Origin: CAZDXB01 sp964509335 | GTDB lineage: Bacteria; Bacteroidota; Ignavibacteria; Kapaibacteriales; UBA2268 | Reading direction: 5' to 3' | Assembly: GCA_964509335.1 (NCBI GenBank) | Contig: CAZDXB010000002.1 | Location: 159,751 to 223,750 of the forward strand | DNA: 64,000 nt | In this document: positions 53,424 to 61,232 of the stretch, in pieces | How the letters are laid out: the number at the start of each line of letters is the position of its first letter | Position numbering within the stretch: position 1 is the stretch's first letter | The notes under the pieces: generated by a model | What the model was told of the DNA's origin: nothing | Database searches by the model: none | What the model saw: the letters and a program-made list of their open reading frames with translations, nothing else | Position numbers and translations under genes: made by a program

Positions 53424-53861
53424 ATGTCTATGACGCAAGAAGAAATTGACGAACTGATTAGCAGCGGGAATATAGACGAAGAAGCCGAAAAGGTAGAAGA
53501 AAAAAAAGAAGATGAACAGGAAGGAAAGCAAACCGAAGACGCCGGAAAAGCTCAGGACGCTGAAATTGGCGAAGGAGAATCGGTTTACTCGCCGCTCGAC
53601 CCGAAACTAGAACTATTGCTCGACATTCAACTGCCGGTGTCAATAGAACTTGGCAGGACGAGTATGTTGATACGCAACATATTAAGATTAGGACGCGGCT
53701 CGGTCATCGAATTCGAAAAACAAGTCAGCGAACCCGTGGACGTTCTGATTAACGGCAAAAAGATAGCCGAAGGCGAAGTAGTGGTTATCGATAAGCATTT
53801 TGGACTTAGAATTACAACTCTGGTAGATCCTTCAGATAGATTAAGAGCTATTAATAAATAA
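53424..53861 (+). CDS. fliN: Flagellar motor switch protein FliN
   Basis: C-ring SpoA-domain protein. 145 residues, longer than the E. coli protein because of an acidic N-terminal extension. The first 15 residues (SMTQEEIDELISSG) resemble the CheY-binding motif of FliM. Residues about 70-140 form the SpoA domain (IQLPVSIELGRTSMLIRNI, LGRGSVIEFEKQVSEPVD, KIAEGEVVVIDKHFGLRIT). It follows fliM by 2 bases and precedes fliO by 13. Confidence 0.9.
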   Translation: MSMTQEEIDELISSGNIDEEAEKVEEKKEDEQEGKQTEDAGKAQDAEIGEGESVYSPLDPKLELLLDIQLPVSIELGRTSMLIRNILRLGRGSVIEFEKQVSEPVDVLINGKKIAEGEVVVIDKHFGLRITTLVDPSDRLRAINK

Positions 53862-53874
53862 ACGTATAATTTAT

Positions 53875-54294
53875 ATGTTCGAAGACCCAATCGTAAACGC
53901 GTTTGTATCTTTAACGGCTTTAGTCGCACTTATGGGCGGACTGCTTTTAGTCGTAAAAAAATACGCCGCCAAAACGCGAACAAAAAAGAACGGCGGCTTA
54001 GGGCTTGAAGTTATTTCCAGAATCGCTCTCCAGCCTAAGACTCACCTTTACATCGTTAAAGCCGCCGGAAAAATTTTACTTATCGGAGCCAACGACCACA
54101 GCGTTACGGCGCTCGCCGACCTATCAAAAAATATAGCCGCCGCTAAACAAAAGCAAAAAACGGAAAAGAAAACCAGCTACGGCGAGATTGACAAAGAAAA
54201 AGACCTAATAAACAAACGACTAAATAATATTGAAGACAAAGATTCGCTTTCTTTCAAATCTTTCATCGCGTCGGCTTTTAAAAATTCATCGTAA
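53875..54294 (+). CDS. fliO: Flagellar biosynthesis protein FliO
   Basis: Small membrane protein assisting assembly of the flagellar export gate (FliP). 139 residues with one N-terminal membrane helix (about 9-28, AFVSLTALVALMGGLLLVV), a cytoplasmic FliO/FliZ-like domain (about 40-90, GLEVISRIALQPKTHLYIVKAAGKILLIG) and a charged coiled C-terminus. In many genomes fliO is followed by fliP-fliQ-fliR; here it is followed by a terminator and convergent dnaA, so the rest of the gate genes are elsewhere. Confidence 0.85.
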   Translation: MFEDPIVNAFVSLTALVALMGGLLLVVKKYAAKTRTKKNGGLGLEVISRIALQPKTHLYIVKAAGKILLIGANDHSVTALADLSKNIAAAKQKQKTEKKTSYGEIDKEKDLINKRLNNIEDKDSLSFKSFIASAFKNSS

Positions 54295-54391
54295 TTTAGA
54301 ATTATTCAATTTCCGATAGATTCAAATCGAATTCCCTGATAGAAAAGTTATACCAATTCGTGATTAAATTCGCCGTTAAGAGGCATTCGAC

Positions 54392-54425
54392 AAAAAAACC
54401 GACGACAGAAGTCGCCGGTTTTTTA
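54392..54425. terminator. Bidirectional terminator between fliO and dnaA
   Basis: AAAAAACCG-ACGAC and GTCG-CCGGTTTTTT pair with one mismatch around AGAA; the A-run and T-run flank it on the two strands, so it can end both the rightward flagellar transcript and the leftward dnaA transcript. Confidence 0.85.
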
Positions 54426-54465
54426 GGGAGTCCTTTGATAGACCGTCTTATTAAATTGAAAAATT

Positions 54466-55947
54466 TTAGGAATTCTTTATCTTTTGCAGCAAGTTTTCGT
54501 AAGCTTGCTTAACCGATTTATCCGTAGTCAAATAATTCTCTATCATCTGACAAGAATGAAGAACGGTTGAATGGTCCCTGTTGCCAAACTCGGCTCCGAT
54601 ACTTTTTAAGGATAGTTGCGTTGATAACTTGGTCAAATACATCGCCATTTGCCTAGCCAACGCTACCTCGTGCTTGCGAGATTTTGAAACGAGCATATCG
54701 ACGGGTATCTTATAATAGTTGGAAACAATTTTCTTGATGTCGCCGGCGTTTATCTGCTTAGGTTCTATGTTAGCGACGCCGTGAACGACTTCTTTAGCTA
54801 AATCGAGATTTAGTTCTTTGCCGTCGAGCGAGACTTTGGCGATTAAGCTAATCAAAGCTCCCTCCAATTCTCTAATGCTGTTTTTTATGTGTCGAGCGAT
54901 ATATTCGACAATTTCTCCGGGCAACTCGAAACCTTCGTCTTCGCTTTTTCTTTGAAGTATAGCCATTCTCATTTCAAAATCGGGAGCCTGTATGTCGGCT
55001 ATCAATCCCCATTGAAACCTTGAAACAAGTCGGTCGTCAACGTCGGAAAACTCCTTCGGCGGTTTGTCGCTTGTTAAAACCAACTGTTTCCCCGCCTGAT
55101 GCAAAGCGTTGAACGTATGGAAAAAATTATCCTGGGTTTTTTCCTTGCCGCCGAAAAACTGAATATCGTCAACTATAAGAACGTCGATACTTCGATAAAA
55201 ATTAATAAAATCGTTAACGTTATTGTTTTGAATCGCGTTTACGAATTCCATCGTAAACCTTTCGCTTGTAGTGTAAAGCGCTTTTGCGTCTTTGTTTCTT
55301 TTCACTAAGCCGTTGCCTAGCGCTTGCACTAAGTGCGTTTTTCCCAAACCGGTGTCGCCGTAAATTACCAAGGGATTGAATCGAGTGGCTCCGGGGTTCT
55401 TGCAAACCGCCAACGCCGCAGAAGACGCTAACTGATTGCTTTCGCCTTGGATGAAATTATCGAAAGTATATCTCGGATTTAAATAAGAAGGAAACGCTTC
55501 CGGCAAATTTGGCTTATCGACAAAAGGCAACTGGGCTTGATTTTCTTTGGGCGGATGCCGAAAAGCCGGAACCTTGATTGTTCGGTTTTCCAGAGCGTCG
55601 CTCTGCTCGTCCACCACCACTTGATATTGTAGCTTCGCCCGCTCGCCTAATACTTCCGAAATCGTCTTCTGCAACAATGGATAGAAATGTTCTTCAATCC
55701 ACTCGCAAAAAAATTGACTAGGCACTTTGACTATTAGCTTGTTGTCTTTGTATTTCAAAGCTTTAATCGGCTCGAACCAAGTTTTATAAACTTGGGCGTT
55801 TACGTTGTCCTTAATTATATCGAGACATCTATTCCAATAAGCGGAAGCGACGCGGTCGTACTCCTCTTCTAATCTCGGTTCGACTTTTACGCCGCTATTT
55901 CGGTTTTGAGAAAACAAATCAGCGGTATCTAATTCATTGTTAGACAC
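54466..55947 (-). CDS. dnaA: Chromosomal replication initiator DnaA
   Basis: AAA+ protein that binds DnaA boxes and opens the origin. 493 residues. Domain I is around 30-110 (YWNRCLDIIKDNVNAQVYKTWF); the AAA+ module has Walker A YGDTGLGKTH (about 195-205) and Walker B VLIVDDIQFF; domain IV carries the box-recognition helix (LSLKSIGAEFGNRDHSTVLHSC). The start is a GTG with GGAGAG before it; an ATG slightly upstream is out of frame and stops at once. It reads away from the putative origin on its right. Confidence 0.95.
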   Translation of the reverse strand: MSNNELDTADLFSQNRNSGVKVEPRLEEEYDRVASAYWNRCLDIIKDNVNAQVYKTWFEPIKALKYKDNKLIVKVPSQFFCEWIEEHFYPLLQKTISEVLGERAKLQYQVVVDEQSDALENRTIKVPAFRHPPKENQAQLPFVDKPNLPEAFPSYLNPRYTFDNFIQGESNQLASSAALAVCKNPGATRFNPLVIYGDTGLGKTHLVQALGNGLVKRNKDAKALYTTSERFTMEFVNAIQNNNVNDFINFYRSIDVLIVDDIQFFGGKEKTQDNFFHTFNALHQAGKQLVLTSDKPPKEFSDVDDRLVSRFQWGLIADIQAPDFEMRMAILQRKSEDEGFELPGEIVEYIARHIKNSIRELEGALISLIAKVSLDGKELNLDLAKEVVHGVANIEPKQINAGDIKKIVSNYYKIPVDMLVSKSRKHEVALARQMAMYLTKLSTQLSLKSIGAEFGNRDHSTVLHSCQMIENYLTTDKSVKQAYENLLQKIKNS

Positions 55948-56029
55948 GGGAACTCTCCATCGTTTGAATGTTAGAAATAGATTAATTAAATATGTTAGCT
56001 TTTTAATTTAAATGAGCTATTAGAGACAA

Positions 56030-56058
56030 AAAAACGCTTTCTTTATTAAAGCGTTTTT
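56030..56058. terminator. Terminator-like hairpin in the dnaA leader region
   Basis: AAAAACGCTTT and AAAGCGTTTTT form an 11-bp stem around CTTTATT, flanked by A-run and T-run, so it looks like a bidirectional intrinsic terminator. It lies about 80 bases upstream of the dnaA start, inside or next to the probable dnaA promoter region. Confidence 0.7.
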
Positions 56059-56274
56059 GTCATATTCTTGTTATTTTCATTCGAGTGATATATATTCTTC
56101 TCATAAGAAAAGTCTCGTTTATTTTTACAACCTCATCTTCATTTGAAAGCAATTTTACAATTTTTTAGCGAAACATCAAACTGAAATAAAAATTATTTTT
56201 CTTGGAATTTTCAATCTCCAAAATTTATAAGAAGTTAAGAAATCGGTTATAATACGAAGCTCGCTTTCCCCAAG

Positions 56275-56283
56275 TTATCCACA
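56275..56283 (+). promoter_or_regulatory. Consensus DnaA box
   Basis: TTATCCACA, an exact match to the high-affinity DnaA box, between dnaA and argB. Confidence 0.85.
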
Positions 56284-56403
56284 GTGCAAACCGCTTAATA
56301 TCAACAGAATACAATTTATTGTTGATAAAATAAAGTAATCAACTTTTGTTAAATCTCCATAATTAGGCGCAAAGTCTTTATTTAGATAAACAGGCGGTTT
56401 TTG

Positions 56404-56412
56404 TTTTCCACA
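56404..56412 (+). promoter_or_regulatory. Near-consensus DnaA box
   Basis: TTTTCCACA, one mismatch from the consensus and allowed by TTWTNCACA, in the same orientation 129 bases to the right of the perfect box. Confidence 0.6.
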
Positions 56413-56680
56413 TAGCCGCATAAAAAGTTTACATTCCGATTATCATAATCATTTTCAAGCTCTTTGAGATTTTATTTAAAAAAGCGCTTTCTAAACACAT
56501 AAAAGACACAAAACAGTAAATCTTCGAGCGCGTTTCATAAGACATTTTTTCATAAAGCATTAAATCGGCGCGCGATTTTGAGCTAAACTCCGACGAGAAA
56601 ATCGGCAATATAATCTATATCGCTTCGTTTATATTTTTTTATATTTGATAAAAATATCATTAAAAACGCAATACTAAGCA

Positions 56681-57571
56681 ATGCAAATCCAAGACAATTC
56701 TAATTCAAACCAAGATTCAAGCGAAGAAGAAATTAACCTGCCCGAGGATTTACGAAAGAAAACCGCGCTTATCAAATTCGGCGGCAACGCTATGAAAAGC
56801 GCTGAAATTAAGGAGAACGTCGTCGAAAACATATGCGCGCTCAAAAAATCCGGCTTGAAAGTCGTTTTAGTCCACGGCGGCGGACCCGCCATAAGCAAGA
56901 TGCTCGATATGGCGAAGATAAAGTCCGAATTTGTCGGCGGGCACAGAAAGACCGACGACGAAACAATAGGCTACGTCGAGATGGCTCTTAAAGGACAGGT
57001 CAACGGCGAAATTGTGCGCCTTATAAACTCAAAAGGACAAAAAGCCGTAGGACTTTCCGGAAAAGACGGCGTCTCGGTGAGAGCGTTGAAACGTTACCAC
57101 GAGCGCGAAAAAGAAGGAATCGTCGAAAAAGTAGATTTGGGTCAAGTCGGCGACGTAGAGATAATCACGCCCGATTTATACCATATCCTTATCGACAATG
57201 GATATATACCAGTTATTGCGCCTATCGCATACGGCAAAGACTTTTCGGATTACAACGTAAACGCCGATATGTTCGCCGGCAATTTAGCGGCTACTTTAAA
57301 AGTAGAGCGATTCATCGTCCTAACCGACGTTGACGGTTTGATGCGCGATATAGACAATCCAGACACAATCATTCACGAAATCACGTTGAAAGATTTAAAG
57401 AAGGAAATGAAGAACATCGCCAAAGGAGGAATGATTCCCAAAGTCGAATCTTGTATCGAAGCCCTCGAAGGAGGAGCGAAAAACGCTCAAATAGTGAACG
57501 GCTCAAAGAAAGACATTCTATTGACCGCAATTTCTCAAAATAAAGTAATCGGAACAAAAATACGGACTTAA
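56681..57571 (+). CDS. argB: Acetylglutamate kinase
   Basis: Phosphorylates N-acetylglutamate in arginine biosynthesis. 296 residues. An N-terminal tail of about 25 residues (Asn/Ser/Glu-rich) precedes the kinase core: ALIKFGGNAMKS, VVLVHGGGPAISKML, GFVGGHRKTDDETI-type segment, ADMFAGNLAATL, LTDVDGLMRD and GGMIPKVESCIEALEGG. The tail lacks the kinked helix that marks arginine-inhibited enzymes, while GGMIPKVE resembles that class, so feedback control is undecided. It is the first gene of argB-argD-argC-argJ, one base before argD. Confidence 0.93.
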   Translation: MQIQDNSNSNQDSSEEEINLPEDLRKKTALIKFGGNAMKSAEIKENVVENICALKKSGLKVVLVHGGGPAISKMLDMAKIKSEFVGGHRKTDDETIGYVEMALKGQVNGEIVRLINSKGQKAVGLSGKDGVSVRALKRYHEREKEGIVEKVDLGQVGDVEIITPDLYHILIDNGYIPVIAPIAYGKDFSDYNVNADMFAGNLAATLKVERFIVLTDVDGLMRDIDNPDTIIHEITLKDLKKEMKNIAKGGMIPKVESCIEALEGGAKNAQIVNGSKKDILLTAISQNKVIGTKIRT

Positions 57572-57572
57572 T

Positions 57573-58766
57573 ATGGCACTAGACAAAACGCAAAAACTAG
57601 AGAAAAAATATCATTTTCAGACTTACAAAAGATACCCAATAACGCTCACAAAAGGCGAAGGAACGAGAGCTTACGACTCGAACGGGAACGAATATATAGA
57701 CGCTCTCGCGGGCATTGCCGTAAACAGCGTCGGACACTGCCATCCCAAAGTCGTAGCCGCGATAAAAAACCAAGCGGAAAAGTTAATACATTGCTCGAAT
57801 TTCTACTACAACGAACCGCAGAGCAAATTAGCCGAACTCCTAGCCGAATCTTCCGGCTTCGACAGAGTCTTTCTTTGCAACAGCGGAGCGGAAGCTATGG
57901 AAGCCGCGATCAAATTAGCCAGAAAACACGGCTACAAAAAAGGCAAGAAAGGCGATATAATATCCTTCGAAAACTGCTTCCACGGAAGAACTTTGGCGAC
58001 TGTCGCAATGGGAAAAGGTAAATATCAAGAAGGTTTCGGTCCAATGCCCGAAGGCTTCAAAACATTGCCGTTCAACGACGTAAAAGCTTTACGAGAGAAT
58101 ATGAACAAAGACGTAAAAGCCGTCGTCGTCGAGCCGGTTCAGGGCGAAGGCGGCATAGTTCCCGCGCGAAAGGAGTTTCTTAAAGAAATACAAAAAGCTT
58201 GCGACGAAAACGACGCCTTATTGATATTCGACGAAATTCAGTGCGGTATGGGTAGAGTAGGCGAACTTTACGCTTACAAATATTTCGATATAAAACCCGA
58301 TATTATTACTTTAGCGAAGGCTTTGGGCGGCGGCGCTCCGATAGGCGCTATGCTAACCAAAGAAGAAATTGCCAAAACTTTCGAGTTCGGCAATCACGGA
58401 ACAACTTTCGGCGGCAATCCCTTAGCCTGCGCGGCGGCTTTCGCGGCGTTAAGCGTAATTATAGAAGAAAATTTGCCGCAACAAGCCAAAGAAAAAGGCG
58501 AATACTTTATTAGCAAAATAAAAGAAAAAACCTCTGGAATCGACGGCGTTAAAGAAATCAGAGGCATTGGTTTGATGATTGGCGTTCAACTGAACTTCAA
58601 ATGCGCCGGCGTTGTCGATAAAATGCGCGAACGCGGCGTTTTGGCGAACTGCGCGGCGGAATACGTCATAAGATTAGTCCCGCCGCTGACAATACCGAAA
58701 AACGAAATTAACAAAATTATCGACGTTATGGTTGAATCAATTAGAGAGGCGAAAGAAAATGGCTGA
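57573..58766 (+). CDS. argD: Acetylornithine aminotransferase
   Basis: PLP enzyme converting N-acetylglutamate semialdehyde to N-acetylornithine. 397 residues, class III aminotransferase: ALAGIAVNSVGHCHP, the NSGAEAMEAAIKLARK substrate/PLP segment, DEIQCGMGRVGELYAY with the PLP-binding Asp, and the Schiff-base lysine in TLAKALGGGAPIGAML. The 3' end overlaps argC by 8 bases. A bifunctional role with succinyl-DAP is known for some ArgD proteins but cannot be judged here. Confidence 0.93.
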   Translation: MALDKTQKLEKKYHFQTYKRYPITLTKGEGTRAYDSNGNEYIDALAGIAVNSVGHCHPKVVAAIKNQAEKLIHCSNFYYNEPQSKLAELLAESSGFDRVFLCNSGAEAMEAAIKLARKHGYKKGKKGDIISFENCFHGRTLATVAMGKGKYQEGFGPMPEGFKTLPFNDVKALRENMNKDVKAVVVEPVQGEGGIVPARKEFLKEIQKACDENDALLIFDEIQCGMGRVGELYAYKYFDIKPDIITLAKALGGGAPIGAMLTKEEIAKTFEFGNHGTTFGGNPLACAAAFAALSVIIEENLPQQAKEKGEYFISKIKEKTSGIDGVKEIRGIGLMIGVQLNFKCAGVVDKMRERGVLANCAAEYVIRLVPPLTIPKNEINKIIDVMVESIREAKENG

Positions 58767-59796
58767 TAAAAAAATTGGAATCGTCGGAGCAACGGGCTAC
58801 ACCGGCTCGGAACTTGTTAGAATTCTAACTCATCACTCGGAAGCTTCGCTGGAAGTAGTGACTTCGAAAAGCTACGCGGGCGAGAGATTCTCGAAAATTC
58901 ATCCGCAATTCGTCGATTTGGCGGATATGAAACTCGAAGACGTAAGAAATATCGACAAATACGATTTGGACTTGGTGTTTCTCGCTCTGCCGCACAAGGT
59001 TTCTATGGACTTCGTCAAAGAAAAAGGTTTGGATAATTACAAAATAATCGATTTATCCGGCGACTTCAGATTGCAATCAGTGGAAACTTACGAGAAATGG
59101 TACGGCAAGAAGCATTCCTGTCCCGAATACGTCGAGCAAGCGGCTTTCGGCTTGCCCGAGCTTTTCCGTTCGGACATAAGAAAAGCCCGGCTAGTGGCGA
59201 ATCCGGGATGCTATCCAAGCTCCGCAATATTAGCTTTGGCTCCGCTATTAAAACGAAATTTGATTAAATCCGAAGACGTAATAGTAGATTCAAAATCCGG
59301 AGCTACGGGAGCGGGGGCTAAAGTAAATGAAGGCACTCATTTCCCGCTCGTTTTCGGAAACTTCAAGGCTTACAAATTGCGCGACCACCGGCACACGCCG
59401 GAAATAGAGGAAGCGCTTCAAAGATATTCCGGAATCAAAGTCAAGGCTCTTTTTACTCCGCATCTGTTGCCGGTTGACAGAGGAATTCTAACAACCGCCT
59501 ACGCTAAACCGCTCGAACCGACCGACGATGAAACATTATATAATATATACGACACTTTTTACAAAAAAGAACACTTCGTTAGAGTCGTGGACGAGCCTCC
59601 GTCAATAAAAAACGTCAGAGGCTCGAATTTCTGCGACATACACGTTAAATACGACGATAGAACCGATAAGATAATCGTAGTTTCGGCGCTGGACAATCTA
59701 GTAAAAGGAGCTTCGGGACAAGCGATTCAGAATATGAACATTATGCTCAATTCAATAGAGCGCACAGGGTTGAGGGATTTTCCCTTATGCCCGTAA
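58759..59796 (+). CDS. argC: N-acetyl-gamma-glutamyl-phosphate reductase
   Basis: NADPH-dependent reduction of acetylglutamyl phosphate to the semialdehyde. 345 residues. Start set at the ATG at 58759, preceded by GAGAGG and opening the Rossmann motif KIGIVGATGYTGSELVRIL; a longer frame upstream is not needed. The catalytic cysteine is in VANPGCYPSSAILALAPL, and KSGATGAGAK and FTPHLLPVDRGI are typical type 1 ArgC motifs. The start lies inside argD, so the two genes are translationally coupled. Confidence 0.93.
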   Translation: MADKKIGIVGATGYTGSELVRILTHHSEASLEVVTSKSYAGERFSKIHPQFVDLADMKLEDVRNIDKYDLDLVFLALPHKVSMDFVKEKGLDNYKIIDLSGDFRLQSVETYEKWYGKKHSCPEYVEQAAFGLPELFRSDIRKARLVANPGCYPSSAILALAPLLKRNLIKSEDVIVDSKSGATGAGAKVNEGTHFPLVFGNFKAYKLRDHRHTPEIEEALQRYSGIKVKALFTPHLLPVDRGILTTAYAKPLEPTDDETLYNIYDTFYKKEHFVRVVDEPPSIKNVRGSNFCDIHVKYDDRTDKIIVVSALDNLVKGASGQAIQNMNIMLNSIERTGLRDFPLCP

Positions 59797-59830
59797 TTAA
59801 TTTGTGGAAAAAAACTAGAAAAACAAAGTT

Positions 59831-61039
59831 ATGCAGCAACAAAATATGACGAACGTTCAAGGATTTAAAAGCTGGGGAGCGCACATAGGAATTAAATCGA
59901 AACGAAGAGATTTAGCGGTAATTTTTTCAGAGACGGAAGCGAACGCGGCGGCTGTTTTCACTAATAATTTGGTCGCGGCTGAGCCTGTAAAACTTAGCCG
60001 AAAAAACATTCAGAACGGCAAAGCGCGAGCCTTTATAGTAAACGCCGGCAACGCCAACGCTTGCACAGGAGAGCAAGGCAGAAAAGGAGCGGAAGCTATG
60101 ATGAACGTAGCGGCGAAAGAATTAGAAATAGAACCGAACGAAGTATTAGTGGCGTCAACAGGTATAATAGGCGAACCGTTCCCAACGCAGAAAGTCGTAG
60201 AAGGCATAAAGAACACAATTCCAAACTTAACAAAGCGCGATTTAGCCGGCTCGCTTGTAGCGAACGCCATATTAACGACCGACACATTCCCAAAGGAAGG
60301 CTTCCTCTCGTTTAAAGTGGACGGAAAACAAATCGGGTTAGGCGGCGTCGCAAAAGGCTCGGGAATGATTCATCCGAATATGGGAACGATGTTAGCGTTC
60401 ATTATAAGCGACATAGCTATTTCTTCTGAAATGCTCGAAAAAGCCTTGAAAGAGTGCGTTGACGACACTTTTAATATGATTAACGTTGACGGCGACACAT
60501 CCACCAACGATATGGTCGGAATCATTTGCAACGGAGTAGCCGGCAACAGAGAAATCGTCGAAGAAGACGACGATTACGAAGTCTTCAAATCTAATCTGAA
60601 GCAGATATGCTTACATTTTGCTAAACTAATAGTTTCCGACGGCGAAGGAGCGACCAAAAACATAGAATACGAAGTTGTCGGAGCGCCGAGCGACGACGAC
60701 GCAAAAAAAGTCGCAAGAACGATTTCCGACTCGAAATTGGTACAAACCGCTATGTTCGGCGAAGACCCGAATTGGGGCAGGATTATCGCCGCGGCAGGCA
60801 GGTCGGGCGTCGATTTAAACCCCGACAATATCGACCTCTTTTTCGGCTTCACTAACAGGATTAATATACTGAAGAATAGCCAACCAGTCGAATATAATCG
60901 TAAATCGCTAAAGAAACATATGAAGAACACTCATATTAAAGTTCTCGTTGACTTAAATCAAGGCGACGGGAAAGCTCTCGCCTGGGGAACCGACATATCT
61001 TACGAATACGTTAGAATCAACGCCGAGTATTCTTCTTAA
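59831..61039 (+). CDS. argJ: Glutamate N-acetyltransferase / amino-acid acetyltransferase
   Basis: Recycles the acetyl group from acetylornithine to glutamate, giving the cyclic arginine route. 402 residues. It self-cleaves before a threonine that becomes the nucleophile: here GSGMIHPNMGTMLAF, with T as expected, though the residue before it is G where A is more usual. Other landmarks are VNAGNANACTG, DTFPKEG and DPNWGRIIAAAGRSG. A hairpin terminator follows. No argA, argF, argG or argH is seen. Confidence 0.93.
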   Translation: MQQQNMTNVQGFKSWGAHIGIKSKRRDLAVIFSETEANAAAVFTNNLVAAEPVKLSRKNIQNGKARAFIVNAGNANACTGEQGRKGAEAMMNVAAKELEIEPNEVLVASTGIIGEPFPTQKVVEGIKNTIPNLTKRDLAGSLVANAILTTDTFPKEGFLSFKVDGKQIGLGGVAKGSGMIHPNMGTMLAFIISDIAISSEMLEKALKECVDDTFNMINVDGDTSTNDMVGIICNGVAGNREIVEEDDDYEVFKSNLKQICLHFAKLIVSDGEGATKNIEYEVVGAPSDDDAKKVARTISDSKLVQTAMFGEDPNWGRIIAAAGRSGVDLNPDNIDLFFGFTNRINILKNSQPVEYNRKSLKKHMKNTHIKVLVDLNQGDGKALAWGTDISYEYVRINAEYSS

Positions 61040-61065
61040 ACGAAACCGATATATCTTTTAATTTA

Positions 61066-61099
61066 AAGCCCCGCCAAATCTGGCGGGGTTTTGTTTTTC
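61066..61099 (+). terminator. Intrinsic terminator of the arg operon
   Basis: CCCCGCCA/TGGCGGGG form an 8-bp stem with an AATC loop, followed by TTTTGTTTTT. It ends the argBDCJ transcript 30 bases after the stop. Confidence 0.9.
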
Positions 61100-61232
61100 T
61101 ATCAATTTGCGCGATAAAGCGCTAACTAAATCAAAAAGAATATTGCAAAATTCATTAATATTACTTAATACTTTGCGTCGTATTTTTTATATTACGTATT
61201 ACTTTTATGATACTAAACGCTTGGGTATAAAT

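Larger units (their letters stand above)
55948..56680. other. Gene-free region with DnaA boxes: probable chromosome origin
   Basis: This 733-base gap between divergent dnaA and argB is AT-rich. It contains one perfect DnaA box TTATCCACA (56275-56283), a TTTTCCACA (56404-56412) and a weaker TTATCAACA on the minus strand near 56321-56329. AT-rich stretches that could serve as an unwinding element lie on both sides. A terminator-like hairpin lies at 56030-56058. A TATATTTG at 56640-56647 fits the -7 element of a Bacteroidetes promoter for argB, but no clear -33 element precedes it. No tRNA, rpmH or other gene is seen. Confidence 0.6.

Noticed and set aside
61107..61232. A 42-residue N-terminal extension of the YCF48 protein
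   Set aside because: It would bury the signal peptide; the ATG at 61233 opens directly into it.
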